64,000 nt of DNA from Flavobacterium antarcticum DSM 19726 (GTDB lineage: Bacteria > Bacteroidota > Bacteroidia > Flavobacteriales > Flavobacteriaceae). This document shows, in pieces, positions 9,423 to 18,314 of the stretch. Position numbers and translations under genes: made by a program. How positions within the stretch are numbered: the stretch's first letter is position 1; every line of letters begins with the position of its first letter. The notes below the pieces were generated by a model, which was given only the letters and a program-made list of their open reading frames with translations, did no database searches and was not told where the DNA came from. The stretch covers positions 372,846 through 436,845 of the forward strand of contig NZ_ATTM01000003.1 of assembly GCF_000419685.1 (NCBI RefSeq), written 5' to 3'.

Positions 9423-10274
9423 CTAAATTACTACAAACTCTTCCCATTCCCTAACCTCAACTCCAAAAATCCTCTTAATCTTACTTTTGTCCAAAACACT
9501 GTAAGCAGGCCTCTTCGCCGGTGTCGGATAATTTGAAGTTGGAATTGGTTGTAAATCTATATTAATGTTATTGATTTCAAATATTTTCTTTGCAAAATCA
9601 TACCAACTGCATTGGCCTTCGTTACTGAAATTGTAGACTCCGTAGTGAGATGCTGAAATGAATTCATCATCACAAGACTTAATTATTTTTAGCAAGGCTT
9701 TCGCCAAATCTACCGCGTTTGTTGGCGTTCCAATCTGATCATTGACGACAGAAAGTGCATCTCTTTCGCTTCCCAAGCGTAACATCGTTTTCAAAAAATT
9801 ATTTCCAAATTCTGAATAGACCCACGAAGTTCTGATGATAAAATGCTTTTCCCAGATTTCCTGAATGGCCTTTTCTCCTTCTAGTTTTGTTTGGCCATAA
9901 ACTCCTGTTGGATTTGGACTATCTTCTTCAGTATACGGTTTCGTTGCTGCTCCATCAAATATGAAATCAGTAGAAATATGAAGTAAAACGACACCAAATT
10001 CTTTACAAACAATTGCTAAATTCCTTGGTCCTTCTACGTTTATTACTCGCGCTTTTTCAGGTTCAGATTCAGCTTTATCCACAGCTGTGTAGGCCGCTGC
10101 ATTAATACAAAAGTCCGGTCTTGCTTCTGCAAAAATAGTTTTACAATTTTCTAAATTAGTAATGTCTAATTCAGAGGAGGTGTAAAACTGGAATTCAATT
10201 TCAGCATATTGATTGGCGATGCTTTGTAAAGCCTGCCCCAATTGTCCCGAAGCGCCTGTAACTAAGACTACCAT
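9423..10274 (-). CDS. rfbD: dTDP-4-dehydrorhamnose reductase
   Basis: This 283-residue SDR enzyme carries out the last step of dTDP-L-rhamnose synthesis, the NADPH-dependent reduction of dTDP-4-keto-L-rhamnose. The nucleotide-binding GASGQLGQAL is at residues 7-16. The catalytic YGQTK has Tyr126 and Lys130, and STDFIFDG (101-108) is typical of RmlD. Its length is normal. Its start overlaps the rfbC stop region by 7 bases, so the two are translationally coupled in an rfbA-rfbC-rfbD run. Confidence 0.95.
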   Translation of the reverse strand: MVVLVTGASGQLGQALQSIANQYAEIEFQFYTSSELDITNLENCKTIFAEARPDFCINAAAYTAVDKAESEPEKARVINVEGPRNLAIVCKEFGVVLLHISTDFIFDGAATKPYTEEDSPNPTGVYGQTKLEGEKAIQEIWEKHFIIRTSWVYSEFGNNFLKTMLRLGSERDALSVVNDQIGTPTNAVDLAKALLKIIKSCDDEFISASHYGVYNFSNEGQCSWYDFAKKIFEINNINIDLQPIPTSNYPTPAKRPAYSVLDKSKIKRIFGVEVREWEEFVVI

Positions 10275-10819
10275 GCTTTTTTTGCGTTTTCTAATGTTGG
10301 TAACACCAAATCCTTCTCTGAAATAATCAATCGATCTGTTGAAAGTCGCCAGTCAATATTCAATGTTACATCGTCAAACGTAATTCCGCCTTCCGATGCT
10401 GCATTATAAAAATTATCACATTTATAAAAAAAAGTAGCCGTTTCACTTAACACTAAGAATCCGTGAGCAAAACCTCTTGGTACAAAAAATTGTTTTTGAT
10501 TTTCACCTGATAACACCACACTTACGTGTTGACCAAAAGTTGGCGAATCAGGACGAATATCAACTGCTACATCTAAAACTTCTCCAGACAAAACACGTAC
10601 AAGTTTAGCTTGAGCATAAGTTCCCGTTTGATAATGCAAACCTCTCAAAACGCCTTTCGCAGAAAAAGATTGGTTGTCTTGAACAAAATGTACTTCTTGT
10701 CCAACGCCATTTTGAAAAGTTTTTTCATTAAAACTTTCCATAAAATAACCTCTTGCGTCTAAAATTAATTTGGGTTCTATAATAAAGCAGCCTGAAATAG
10801 ATGTGGGAATAAAATTCAT
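10268..10819 (-). CDS. rfbC: dTDP-4-dehydrorhamnose 3,5-epimerase
   Basis: This is a 183-residue cupin-fold epimerase acting on dTDP-4-keto-6-deoxyglucose. The signature GVLRGLHYQTG contains the active-site histidine. DVAVDIRPDSPTFGQHV and FVPRGFAHGFLVLS are the other conserved blocks of RmlC. The length is typical. It lies 4 bases downstream of rfbA and overlaps rfbD by 7 bases. The dehydratase RfbB, which makes its substrate, is not encoded in this window. Confidence 0.95.
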   Translation of the reverse strand: MNFIPTSISGCFIIEPKLILDARGYFMESFNEKTFQNGVGQEVHFVQDNQSFSAKGVLRGLHYQTGTYAQAKLVRVLSGEVLDVAVDIRPDSPTFGQHVSVVLSGENQKQFFVPRGFAHGFLVLSETATFFYKCDNFYNAASEGGITFDDVTLNIDWRLSTDRLIISEKDLVLPTLENAKKAW

Positions 10820-10823
10820 GTTT

Positions 10824-11681
10824 TTATATAAGACTTAACAAATGTGTTCCGTAGCCGCTCTTAAGCAAAGGTTGGGCTAAAGTATTGAGTTGTTCTGCAT
10901 TGATAAAGCCCATTTTAAATGCTGCTTCTTCAATAGAACCTATTTTTAATCCTTGTCGTTCCTCAATTACTTGGACGAACTGTGACGCTTGCATTAGAGA
11001 GTTAAAAGTTCCTGTATCAAACCAAGCTGTACCACGATCTAAAATGCTAACTTTAAGTTTTCCACTTTCAAGATATGCTTTATTTACATCAGTGATTTCG
11101 ATTTCACCTCGTTGACTTGGTTTTATATTTGAAGCAATTTCAACAACATCATTATCATAAAAGTAAATACCCGGAACTGCAAAATTAGATTTAGGTTTCA
11201 AAGGTTTTTCTTCTATAGAAAGTGCTTTTCCGTGTTCATCAAAATCAACAACTCCATACCGTTCCGGATCGTTGACGTGATACGCATAAATGATTCCGCC
11301 ACTCGGATTGTTATTGGCTTGCAAAAGATCTGCTAAACCCGTTCCGTAAAAAATATTATCGCCTAAAATTAACGCTACTTTGTCAGAACCTATGAATTCT
11401 TTTCCAATGATAAAAGCTTCCGCTAACCCATTAGAATGTTCTTGAACAGCATATTCAAATTCACAACCCAATTGAGAACCATCACCCAATAATTGCCTAA
11501 AAAGTGGTAAATCATGTGGAGTTGAAATTATTAAAATTTCACTTATTCCCGACCACATTAAAGTGGACAACGGATAATAAATCATTGGTTTGTCATAAAT
11601 CGGCATTAGTTGTTTACTAACTGCCAAAGTCAACGGATGTAAACGTGTACCTGAACCTCCTGCAAGAATAATCCCTTTCAT
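10824..11681 (-). CDS. rfbA: Glucose-1-phosphate thymidylyltransferase
   Basis: This 285-residue enzyme forms dTDP-glucose from glucose-1-phosphate and dTTP, the first step of the rhamnose pathway. The N-terminal [11 protein letters not shown] (8-18), the segment [16 protein letters not shown] and the [11 protein letters not shown] block are diagnostic for RmlA. The length fits the long RmlA group. It lies 4 bases before rfbC, and its ATG directly follows the stop of the chain-length-like gene, so transcription probably continues from that gene. Confidence 0.95.
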   Translation of the reverse strand: MKGIILAGGSGTRLHPLTLAVSKQLMPIYDKPMIYYPLSTLMWSGISEILIISTPHDLPLFRQLLGDGSQLGCEFEYAVQEHSNGLAEAFIIGKEFIGSDKVALILGDNIFYGTGLADLLQANNNPSGGIIYAYHVNDPERYGVVDFDEHGKALSIEEKPLKPKSNFAVPGIYFYDNDVVEIASNIKPSQRGEIEITDVNKAYLESGKLKVSILDRGTAWFDTGTFNSLMQASQFVQVIEERQGLKIGSIEEAAFKMGFINAEQLNTLAQPLLKSGYGTHLLSLI

Positions 11682-12695
11682 TTATACCCTTTCTTTAAAT
11701 TTAATAAGTTGTTTTTTATAAAACGAACGAACTATAACTAAAAATATAAATCCTAAAATCAAGATAACAGGTATGATGAATTTCATCTTAACAAAAATGC
11801 TTTTAATTTCTTTAACGTTTAAAACTGTACTTTTATCATTTACAATTTTAGAAAGTGATAAAAGTTCTAACCTTAGTGATCCTTGTGTAGAAATTAAGTT
11901 GTTCTTCGTTTTTATAATTTCGTTTAATTGCGTATTTTCATTATAATAAATCAATTTGTCACTTTTCTGTGATGCAGTAGTTTTTGAGCTAAATTCGTCT
12001 AAAATAATATCTATTTGCTTAATGACTTCATTATTCTTCCCAATTATATTGTTAATATTAACTACATACTCTTTTTGAATTTTTTTATAAAATTCTTCGT
12101 TGTTTAAGTAATTTAAAATAGGATCAATAAGATTTTCTTTAGTTACTTTTCCTTTAGTAGTAATGTGAATTAAGTGTGTACCATAATTCCTTCCTGTCAA
12201 ATCATCATTAATAACCTTGTTAATATCAGCACTTTCAGAAAGCAACTTCAATAATTCAAAATTTTGCGTATTTTGAGCATTCGAAACTGTGTTAGTACGT
12301 TCATTAACGAAACCATAAATATCAACAACTGGTTCTATTTCGATAAGTGAGACAGATGCAGGGTTTTTAACACCAATTGATTTAAAAAATAATGTATCTC
12401 TTTCTTTAATTTTCGATTCTAATAAATCAATTTTTGAATATAAAAGATTTGTACTTCCGAAGTTTGGATTTACGTAAATTTCATGATTATACGTTTTATT
12501 TCCCTTATCAAGGAAATAGCCTAAAACTAAACCAACAATACCGAGAATGATGAAATAGAGAATATTTCGTATTATAAACTGAAAACAATTAAAAACCCAA
12601 ATTAAAAAACTTTGATAAGATTGTCCAATTTTCTTTGAAATTTGCGATAAATCAATTTCCTGATTATCCGAAACTTTTGGTGGTGTAATATTCAT
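11682..12695 (-). CDS. Wzz-like chain-length determinant family membrane protein
   Basis: This 337-residue protein has a cytoplasmic N-terminus, one membrane segment at about residues 42-65, a long mostly helical extracytoplasmic region, and a second membrane segment at about 308-328 followed by a short basic tail. That two-helix layout is the hallmark of polysaccharide co-polymerases (Wzz), which set glycan length at the inner membrane. The family signature near the second helix is weak, so the call rests on topology and position. It is the most upstream gene of the rfbA-rfbC-rfbD-flippase run and starts 9 bases after the stop of the next upstream gene. Confidence 0.6.
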   Translation of the reverse strand: MNITPPKVSDNQEIDLSQISKKIGQSYQSFLIWVFNCFQFIIRNILYFIILGIVGLVLGYFLDKGNKTYNHEIYVNPNFGSTNLLYSKIDLLESKIKERDTLFFKSIGVKNPASVSLIEIEPVVDIYGFVNERTNTVSNAQNTQNFELLKLLSESADINKVINDDLTGRNYGTHLIHITTKGKVTKENLIDPILNYLNNEEFYKKIQKEYVVNINNIIGKNNEVIKQIDIILDEFSSKTTASQKSDKLIYYNENTQLNEIIKTKNNLISTQGSLRLELLSLSKIVNDKSTVLNVKEIKSIFVKMKFIIPVILILGFIFLVIVRSFYKKQLIKFKERV

Positions 12696-12704
12696 TAAGG
12701 AATG

Positions 12705-14396
12705 CTAGTTTATGTTAAAAATTTGCTCTAAAATCTTAATCGTAATCAAATACGTTGGCTTTACTCCTGTCGTTCCTAAACCACCAGAAGCAAGTGTACT
12801 TCCCGTTTCTAAAGGATTATCAGAAGCATAATAAGCATAACGCACTTTTACATTTGGATTGATGCTTTTTCTAATCTTTGATGCAGATTGAATGGCTTTC
12901 TGGTAATAAGCTCCTTCCATTTCCAAACCAATTACACCCCAAGTGGAATCATGGAAAAATTTCAACAAATCCTTGTTTTGCAGTGAAGTTCCTAAAACAG
13001 TTACCATTGGTCCGGCAAAAACCGCGATGTCATTTCCTTCAAACATTTCGGCACTCAACTCATTTTCAAATGAATAATTATCTGCTGTTCCTTCATTAAT
13101 ATGAGCTGACGGAATCATAATATCTCCTTTTCCACCTTGCAAAATACCCGCTTTCCCCATTATAGAAACGGATTCTACATTGAGCAATACTTTTTTATCT
13201 TTTTCGGGATGATACGGCTTCAACAACTCATCAATACATTCATATGCCTGTTCTCCAAACGCATAATCCATTACAATTATTACAGGAGCTTCCGTATCGA
13301 ATTTCGCTTTTGGAAATGCTGATTTTTTCCAATCAATTTTTGCCGTATCAAATATCTGAACGTCAATATTCGTTCCTGAAGTATCGGGAAGCGAAATCAT
13401 GCCGTATTCTTTAGCTACGACTTCTACTTTTGAGCGAACATCATCTGCTCCAGAGCGACTCAATTCTTCAAAAATAAACATCGGCGTTTTGTCCTTGAAC
13501 TTCGTTTTCAAAACCGTTGTAGCAAAAATCGAATTCATGACGCTGTGCATATTGGCACTTATCACATGAATCGGTCTATTCAGAAGTTCATTATCGCGTA
13601 AAACTTCTTTAATGTTTGTTGCCCAAATTTCACCGTGAATATGATGACCTAAACGCTCTCTTAAAATCGGACTGAACGTAATGGTTCTCTTATTATTTTG
13701 TAAAACTTCTTCTAAAGCTAATTTTCCCAACCAGTAAATTACGTGCAAAAAGCGGTCTGGTTTTTCAGGAGCCGAAAATGCATCATAAATATCCAAAACT
13801 TCAGAAAAACTTCGTCCTAATATATGTGACAAATGAGAAACTGCTTTCTCTTTTTCTATTTGCGTCAACTTTTTAGGTTGCAAAACCGCTTGTTCTAACT
13901 TGTACCAGTCGCGGGTTAATTCGCCCGAATCATCAAGTAAAACAGCATTTTTAATTTTATGAGATTCAATGAAAATAAACGTCAAATGCGTCAAAATGTC
14001 GTAAATATCCGAACGACCTCTTGTAATTTCTACGTTCATTTGCTCTTCGTCAATGCGGTAACAATTTCGTTTTCTTTTTGGTGGAACAATTGCTTTAAAA
14101 TGCGAACGCGAATAGCCTTCATCCGAAGTTAAATTGATAAATCGGCATTCTTCAATCCCTATTGGCAAACGCTCAATTACATACAGAAGTCCGTTTAATT
14201 CTACTTTATCTTCCGCAATAGAACCATAAATTTCAGGTCGCAAAGACAATAAAGCTTCCCGAAGTGTATCACCCGAAACACCCATTGGTTTGTAAAATCC
14301 GCGATTAAATAAATGACGCATCGTAATGTACAAACGCTCAATCGCACCCGAAGATTCTTGTGCTCTTGAACGGGTTATATTTTTAATTTCTTTCAT
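12705..14396 (-). CDS. Uncharacterised protein with a nucleoside-phosphorylase-like C-terminal half (DUF6909-like)
   Basis: This is a 563-residue soluble protein without signal peptide or membrane segments. The C-terminal half (about 280-560) has features of the PNP/UDP phosphorylase superfamily: AVFAGPMVTVLGTSL, and especially the GLEMEGAYY segment, where a Glu-Met-Glu triplet normally contacts the ribose. The N-terminal half is helical and unassigned. I believe this corresponds to the Bacteroidota family DUF6909, but this is from memory. The substrate is unknown. It sits 9 bases upstream of the Wzz-like gene in the same direction, yet nothing in it points to polysaccharide work. Confidence 0.6.
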   Translation of the reverse strand: MKEIKNITRSRAQESSGAIERLYITMRHLFNRGFYKPMGVSGDTLREALLSLRPEIYGSIAEDKVELNGLLYVIERLPIGIEECRFINLTSDEGYSRSHFKAIVPPKRKRNCYRIDEEQMNVEITRGRSDIYDILTHLTFIFIESHKIKNAVLLDDSGELTRDWYKLEQAVLQPKKLTQIEKEKAVSHLSHILGRSFSEVLDIYDAFSAPEKPDRFLHVIYWLGKLALEEVLQNNKRTITFSPILRERLGHHIHGEIWATNIKEVLRDNELLNRPIHVISANMHSVMNSIFATTVLKTKFKDKTPMFIFEELSRSGADDVRSKVEVVAKEYGMISLPDTSGTNIDVQIFDTAKIDWKKSAFPKAKFDTEAPVIIVMDYAFGEQAYECIDELLKPYHPEKDKKVLLNVESVSIMGKAGILQGGKGDIMIPSAHINEGTADNYSFENELSAEMFEGNDIAVFAGPMVTVLGTSLQNKDLLKFFHDSTWGVIGLEMEGAYYQKAIQSASKIRKSINPNVKVRYAYYASDNPLETGSTLASGGLGTTGVKPTYLITIKILEQIFNIN

Positions 14397-14582
14397 GTCT
14401 TAATTTTAGTGATTTTTATGGATTAAATGGTGCCTCTTTCTCTTGATACCAAATTCATTAGGCAGCTATTTTGGTGAAAAATAATTCGCTATTCGTTTTT
14501 TATAACCCACAAATGTAGGATTTTTATTTTTACTTCGATACGATCTCTCCTTTTGTTACTTATTTTACTAAAAAGTGATGAT

Positions 14583-15449
14583 TTAATTGGACAATAACAA
14601 TGTTAAGGTTGGTTCGTAAATTGAAATGGGTTTACCAGGTTCTTCTTCATTCACTTTCTTATGCCATTTTCCACCTGCAAAAGTGTAGATAAAATCGCGT
14701 CGAACATTATAACACATCACTTTTGGAGCATAGGTAATTTCGGTGGTTACAATTCCAGTCTGCGGATTGGTAACACTTTTTTCAACTTTATTAATTTCGA
14801 TTCGCATTTTTTCAAAAGCTACGAAAATTCCACTTTCAGGCATTTCAATATTTAAATCGTAAATGTCAAATTGATGGCGATAAATTCCTTTCTTTAAATT
14901 TACAATTAAATCTTGCGTCAATAATTCTTCGCCGGGAAAGCCTTCATCAGTTACAGCATAAACATGCAATTTTATTTTCGCTTGCTCAATTGGACTGTCC
15001 GTAAAAAGCATGATTTTCTTAAGCCATTTCGTGTTTTTATAGTGAGTTTCATACGGGAAAAATTTAGCATCGATTTTCGGACCGTTGTCAAAAGATTCCA
15101 AAATAGCATTAGAAACTTTACCAATTTCCAAGGTTTTAGGCTTTCTTGCCTTTTTAATCACTACATCTTGCAAATCAAAAATGACACTTTTCAAAACCAC
15201 TCGTGCAGCTTCTTTGGCCAAAACTGTTTTCTTTTCGTAACCTAATGCAGAGAAAATTAATTTGGCTTCCGCCAAAACTTGAATGCTAAACGTTCCATTT
15301 TCTTCCGAAGTAGTCGTTTTGTTTTCATTTTCGACAAAAATGCTGACGTAAGGAATTGGATTTCCTAAACTGTCAATCACAACACCTTTGGTTTGAGCAT
15401 GCAACTGTAAACCAACGACAAGGAAGAATAAAATGTAAATTTTTCGCAA
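14583..15449 (-). CDS. Carboxypeptidase-regulatory-like domain protein, secreted
   Basis: This 288-residue protein has a signal peptide (MRKIYILFFLVVGLQLHA) and then a carboxypeptidase D regulatory-like beta-sandwich at about residues 20-95, with the typical G-V-V-x-D-S-x-G-N-P-I-P-Y start. The remaining two thirds is an uncharacterised beta-rich region. No TonB-dependent receptor barrel follows, so it is not a SusC-type receptor. It is last in an apparent three-gene operon (M23 protein, GH3-like enzyme, this gene) with gaps of 3 and 12 bases. A cell-surface or periplasmic location is likely; the function is unknown. Confidence 0.75.
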   Translation of the reverse strand: MRKIYILFFLVVGLQLHAQTKGVVIDSLGNPIPYVSIFVENENKTTTSEENGTFSIQVLAEAKLIFSALGYEKKTVLAKEAARVVLKSVIFDLQDVVIKKARKPKTLEIGKVSNAILESFDNGPKIDAKFFPYETHYKNTKWLKKIMLFTDSPIEQAKIKLHVYAVTDEGFPGEELLTQDLIVNLKKGIYRHQFDIYDLNIEMPESGIFVAFEKMRIEINKVEKSVTNPQTGIVTTEITYAPKVMCYNVRRDFIYTFAGGKWHKKVNEEEPGKPISIYEPTLTLLLSN

Positions 15450-15461
15450 AATGTAAACTAT

Positions 15462-16949
15462 TTATTGATTAAAAAAATCAGCAATTTTCCGATCATTCGA
15501 CAATCTTGGAATTTTATTTTGTCCGCCTAATTTTCCAATGGATTTCATGTACGTATTAAATCCATTTGGTTGGACCGAAGTGATAACCAATTTCCGCAAT
15601 ACTTTTCCCACAATTAAATCATCGTAATAACTGTTTTGTTTTCGCATCGCGTCGTCAATTTTCAATGCAAATTCTTCCATATTTTCTGGTTTATTTTCAA
15701 ATTCAATCAACCATTCGTGATAAGGCAATCCGTTTTCCGGAGTAATTTGTGGCGCAACTGTAAACTCATTCACGCGAATTGAAGTTCCTTGCATCGCTTC
15801 CTTCAAAGATTCTTCCACTTCCTTTGCAATCACATGTTCGCCAAAAGCAGAAATATAATGTTTGATTCTTCCCGAAACGATGATTCTATACGGTTTCAAT
15901 GAAGTAAACTGAACGGTGTCACCAATATTATAACGCCACAGTCCTGCATTTGTTGAAATAATCAAAACATAGTTTACGTTTAATTCCACTTCGCCAATTG
16001 AATAACTTTTGGGATTTTCATTGAAAAATTCTTCCGATTTAATGAATTCGTAGAAAATTCCCGCTTTTAAAAGAAGCAACATTCCCTTTTCGGTTTGGGT
16101 ATTTTGATACGCGAAAAATCCTTCAGACGCCGGAAATAATTCAATGCTATCGACTTTTCGACCAATTAAATTTTCAAATTTGGCCCGATAAGGTTCGTAA
16201 TTCACACCTCCGTAAATAAAGAGATTGAAATTTTTAAACAATTCACCAACAGGTTTCCCCGACTTTTCTTTCAACTTTTCAAAATACATCTGAACCCAAG
16301 ATGGAATTCCTGAAATAACCGACATATCTTCACTAATAGTTTCGTCAACTACCGCATTTACTTTAGTTTCCCAATCTTCGATGCAATTGGTTTCCCAAGA
16401 TGGCATTCGGTTTTTCTGTAAATAATTAGGAACAAAATGCGCCACAATTCCCGAAAGTCGGCCGAAATTAATGCCGTGTTTTTCTTCTAAAATGGGACTT
16501 CCTTGCAAGAAAATCATTTTCCCAGAAACAAAATCAGCGTTTCCCGTTTCATGAATGTAAAGTAAAATAGCGTTTCGAGCCGCTTCGATGTGAAAAGGCA
16601 TCGACTCCTTCGTCAAGGGAATATATTTGGCACCCGATGTTGTTCCCGAAGTTTTGGCAAAATAGAGCGGTTTTCCCGGCCACAAAATATCCGCTTCTCC
16701 TTCCACAACTCTTTCCACATAAGATTTTAAATCCTCATAATCCCGAACCGGAACATTCTTAATGAAATCTTCGTAAGAATGAATCGCACCAAATTTATGG
16801 TCAATTCCAAACTGCGTATTTTTTGCGCAAGCAATTAAATTCTTGAAAACGTCACTTTGCGTTTCCACAGGATTTGACGCCCATTTTTTGGTTTTATTGT
16901 AAATTACGGTGGCAAAAACTTTTGCCGCAAGCGCTTTTAAAGTGGCCAT
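15462..16949 (-). CDS. GH3 auxin-responsive promoter family protein (acyl-adenylating enzyme fold)
   Basis: This 495-residue protein matches the GH3 family within the ANL adenylating superfamily. The ATP-binding loop FAKTSGTTSGAKYIPL is at about residues 104-119. The segments LFPASEGFFAYQ and LWRYNIGDTVQF fit the second and third adenylation motifs, and GRIKHYISAFGEHV fits the hinge to the C-terminal subdomain. In plants the family conjugates amino acids to hormones. The bacterial substrate is not known. It sits between an M23 peptidase-like gene and a secreted protein gene, which is a common arrangement in Flavobacteria. Confidence 0.88.
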   Translation of the reverse strand: MATLKALAAKVFATVIYNKTKKWASNPVETQSDVFKNLIACAKNTQFGIDHKFGAIHSYEDFIKNVPVRDYEDLKSYVERVVEGEADILWPGKPLYFAKTSGTTSGAKYIPLTKESMPFHIEAARNAILLYIHETGNADFVSGKMIFLQGSPILEEKHGINFGRLSGIVAHFVPNYLQKNRMPSWETNCIEDWETKVNAVVDETISEDMSVISGIPSWVQMYFEKLKEKSGKPVGELFKNFNLFIYGGVNYEPYRAKFENLIGRKVDSIELFPASEGFFAYQNTQTEKGMLLLLKAGIFYEFIKSEEFFNENPKSYSIGEVELNVNYVLIISTNAGLWRYNIGDTVQFTSLKPYRIIVSGRIKHYISAFGEHVIAKEVEESLKEAMQGTSIRVNEFTVAPQITPENGLPYHEWLIEFENKPENMEEFALKIDDAMRKQNSYYDDLIVGKVLRKLVITSVQPNGFNTYMKSIGKLGGQNKIPRLSNDRKIADFFNQ

Positions 16950-16952
16950 ATA

Positions 16953-17819
16953 TTATTCGAAATCAATAAATTGTGTTGGGTCGATGGGATATCCATCTTT
17001 CCAAAGTTCAAAATGCAAATGAATTCCGGTCGATTGTTCGCCAGTAGAACCTGCAATTGCAATCACTTCGCTCGTCTTGACAACGTCGCCTTGCGAAATA
17101 GTGAGTGATTCACAATGCTTGTAAACGGATAAAAATTCGTTGTTGTGTCGCAAGATAATCACATTTCCATTCGTTGGCGTCCAATCTGCGAAAATCACTG
17201 TTCCGTTTGCAACAGCTTTAATAGGTGTATTTTTTGCCAAAGCAATATCTACAGCAAAATGCTTCTCTTTAGTATTATATTTCTCCGTAATCGGTCCACG
17301 AACTGGTGGAAAAAGAACCAAGTCAACTTTAGGTTTTGCTTTTTCAAACAAATTGTATTTGTCTTCCAAGGTGACTTTTTTACGAAGTTCTAATTCTGCT
17401 TTCGACGGATTTAAATCTATTCCATTGGTTTCTACTCCGCCGGCTTTAATGGAATCTTTGTTTAATTTCATGTAATCCACATCGCCTGTAAGTGCTTTTC
17501 TAACAGATGTTAAATACATTTCATTATTGTGCAGAATTGTAGTTAGCGAATCCGATTTCAACGCTAAAGCTGTTGCTTCACTTTTTAATTTTGAAGACGA
17601 ATATCCCGGAATGTATTCCTTTAAAGGCGTAAATGCGATAATGTAAGTGGTTACAAAAATGATTAGAAACGCTCCTAAAGTGGCGACCAAGAAGACATTC
17701 ATCAAAGTCAATTTCAACGAAAAAATTTCCTCAAAAGTCTCTTCATTCAAAATGACGAGCCGGTTTTTAGAAAATAATTGTTTCTTTATTCGTTCTTTTC
17801 GGAATCTTTTCAGCGACAT
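16953..17819 (-). CDS. M23 family peptidoglycan endopeptidase-like protein
   Basis: This 288-residue protein has a short basic cytoplasmic N-terminus, one membrane anchor at about residues 38-62, a helical linker, and a C-terminal LytM/M23 domain at about 180-285. The domain shows HFAVDIALAKNTPIKA with the first zinc-ligand His and Asp, and HLHFELW with the second His pair. It should act on, or regulate, peptidoglycan in the periplasm. It is first in a three-gene operon, 3 bases before the GH3 gene. A -7 element lies 18 bases upstream of the ATG. Confidence 0.9.
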   Translation of the reverse strand: MSLKRFRKERIKKQLFSKNRLVILNEETFEEIFSLKLTLMNVFLVATLGAFLIIFVTTYIIAFTPLKEYIPGYSSSKLKSEATALALKSDSLTTILHNNEMYLTSVRKALTGDVDYMKLNKDSIKAGGVETNGIDLNPSKAELELRKKVTLEDKYNLFEKAKPKVDLVLFPPVRGPITEKYNTKEKHFAVDIALAKNTPIKAVANGTVIFADWTPTNGNVIILRHNNEFLSVYKHCESLTISQGDVVKTSEVIAIAGSTGEQSTGIHLHFELWKDGYPIDPTQFIDFE

Positions 17820-17836
17820 AAGGGAATTTTACCCCA

Positions 17837-17844
17837 CAAATATA
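17837..17844 (-). promoter_or_regulatory. Putative -7 promoter element of the M23-GH3 operon
   Basis: Minus-strand TATATTTG matches TAnnTTTG and lies 17 bases before the ATG at 17819. A -33 TTG is not seen at the standard distance. Confidence 0.4.
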
Positions 17845-17980
17845 GCAATTTTAAGCTTTTTGCTTTTGGAATTGCCTCAATTTTACCACAATCGATTCCA
17901 ATTAAAGCAATTGATTTTTATTTAACACAACTATAAATACAAAAAAAACGTCCTATTTATAACAGCATTGTTATTTTATT

Positions 17981-17988
17981 TATCTTTG
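17981..17988 (+). promoter_or_regulatory. Putative -7 promoter element of tatA
   Basis: TATCTTTG matches TAnnTTTG and is 42 bases before the chosen tatA ATG at 18031. Its position inside a longer upstream reading frame is one reason the later start was chosen. Confidence 0.45.
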
Positions 17989-18030
17989 CTGAATATTTTA
18001 CAAATTTGCGCAAGCATAAATTATCAGATT

Positions 18031-18201
18031 ATGGGAAGACTTGGTACAACGGAAATCATTTTAATTGTTGTGGTCGTGTTATTGATGTTTGGAGGTAAAA
18101 AAATTCCAGAATTGATGAAAGGATTGGGAAATGGAATTAAGGAATTCAAAAACGCATCAAAAGAAAACGAAAATCCACCTGCTTCTAAAAAAGAAGAATA
18201 G
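18031..18201 (+). CDS. tatA: Twin-arginine translocase subunit TatA/TatE
   Basis: This 56-residue protein has one membrane helix (residues 7-20, [14 protein letters not shown]). The [20 protein letters not shown] hinge and amphipathic helix follow, and then a charged tail, the standard TatA layout. It forms the membrane pore component that exports folded proteins. An in-frame ATG exists at 17968, but it would add 21 residues upstream of a conserved Tat N-terminus, and the putative promoter falls inside it, so 18031 is preferred. No tatC is nearby. A terminator-like hairpin follows the stop. Confidence 0.9.
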   Translation: MGRLGTTEIILIVVVVLLMFGGKKIPELMKGLGNGIKEFKNASKENENPPASKKEE

Positions 18202-18223
18202 TATAGTACAATAATAAATTAGT

Positions 18224-18254
18224 AAATCCTCGAACTTTGTTTGGGGATTTTTTT
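18224..18254 (+). terminator. Rho-independent terminator after tatA
   Basis: AAATCCTC (18224-18231) can pair with GGGGATTT (18243-18250), with one G-T wobble and an 11-base loop. A run of T follows. It lies between the convergent tatA and tex genes. Confidence 0.55.
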
Positions 18255-18314
18255 GTTTTAAAATAGAGCCTAAAAGCAGAGAAATTATACAACTTCACTG
18301 CTTTATCTATTTTT

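Noticed and set aside
17140..17475. Plus-strand open frame over the M23 peptidase gene
   Set aside because: The minus-strand protein shows clear M23 motifs here. The plus-strand frame is a shadow.
17968..18030. An N-terminal extension of TatA from an upstream ATG
   Set aside because: It would add 21 residues not seen in the family and would contain the promoter-like element.
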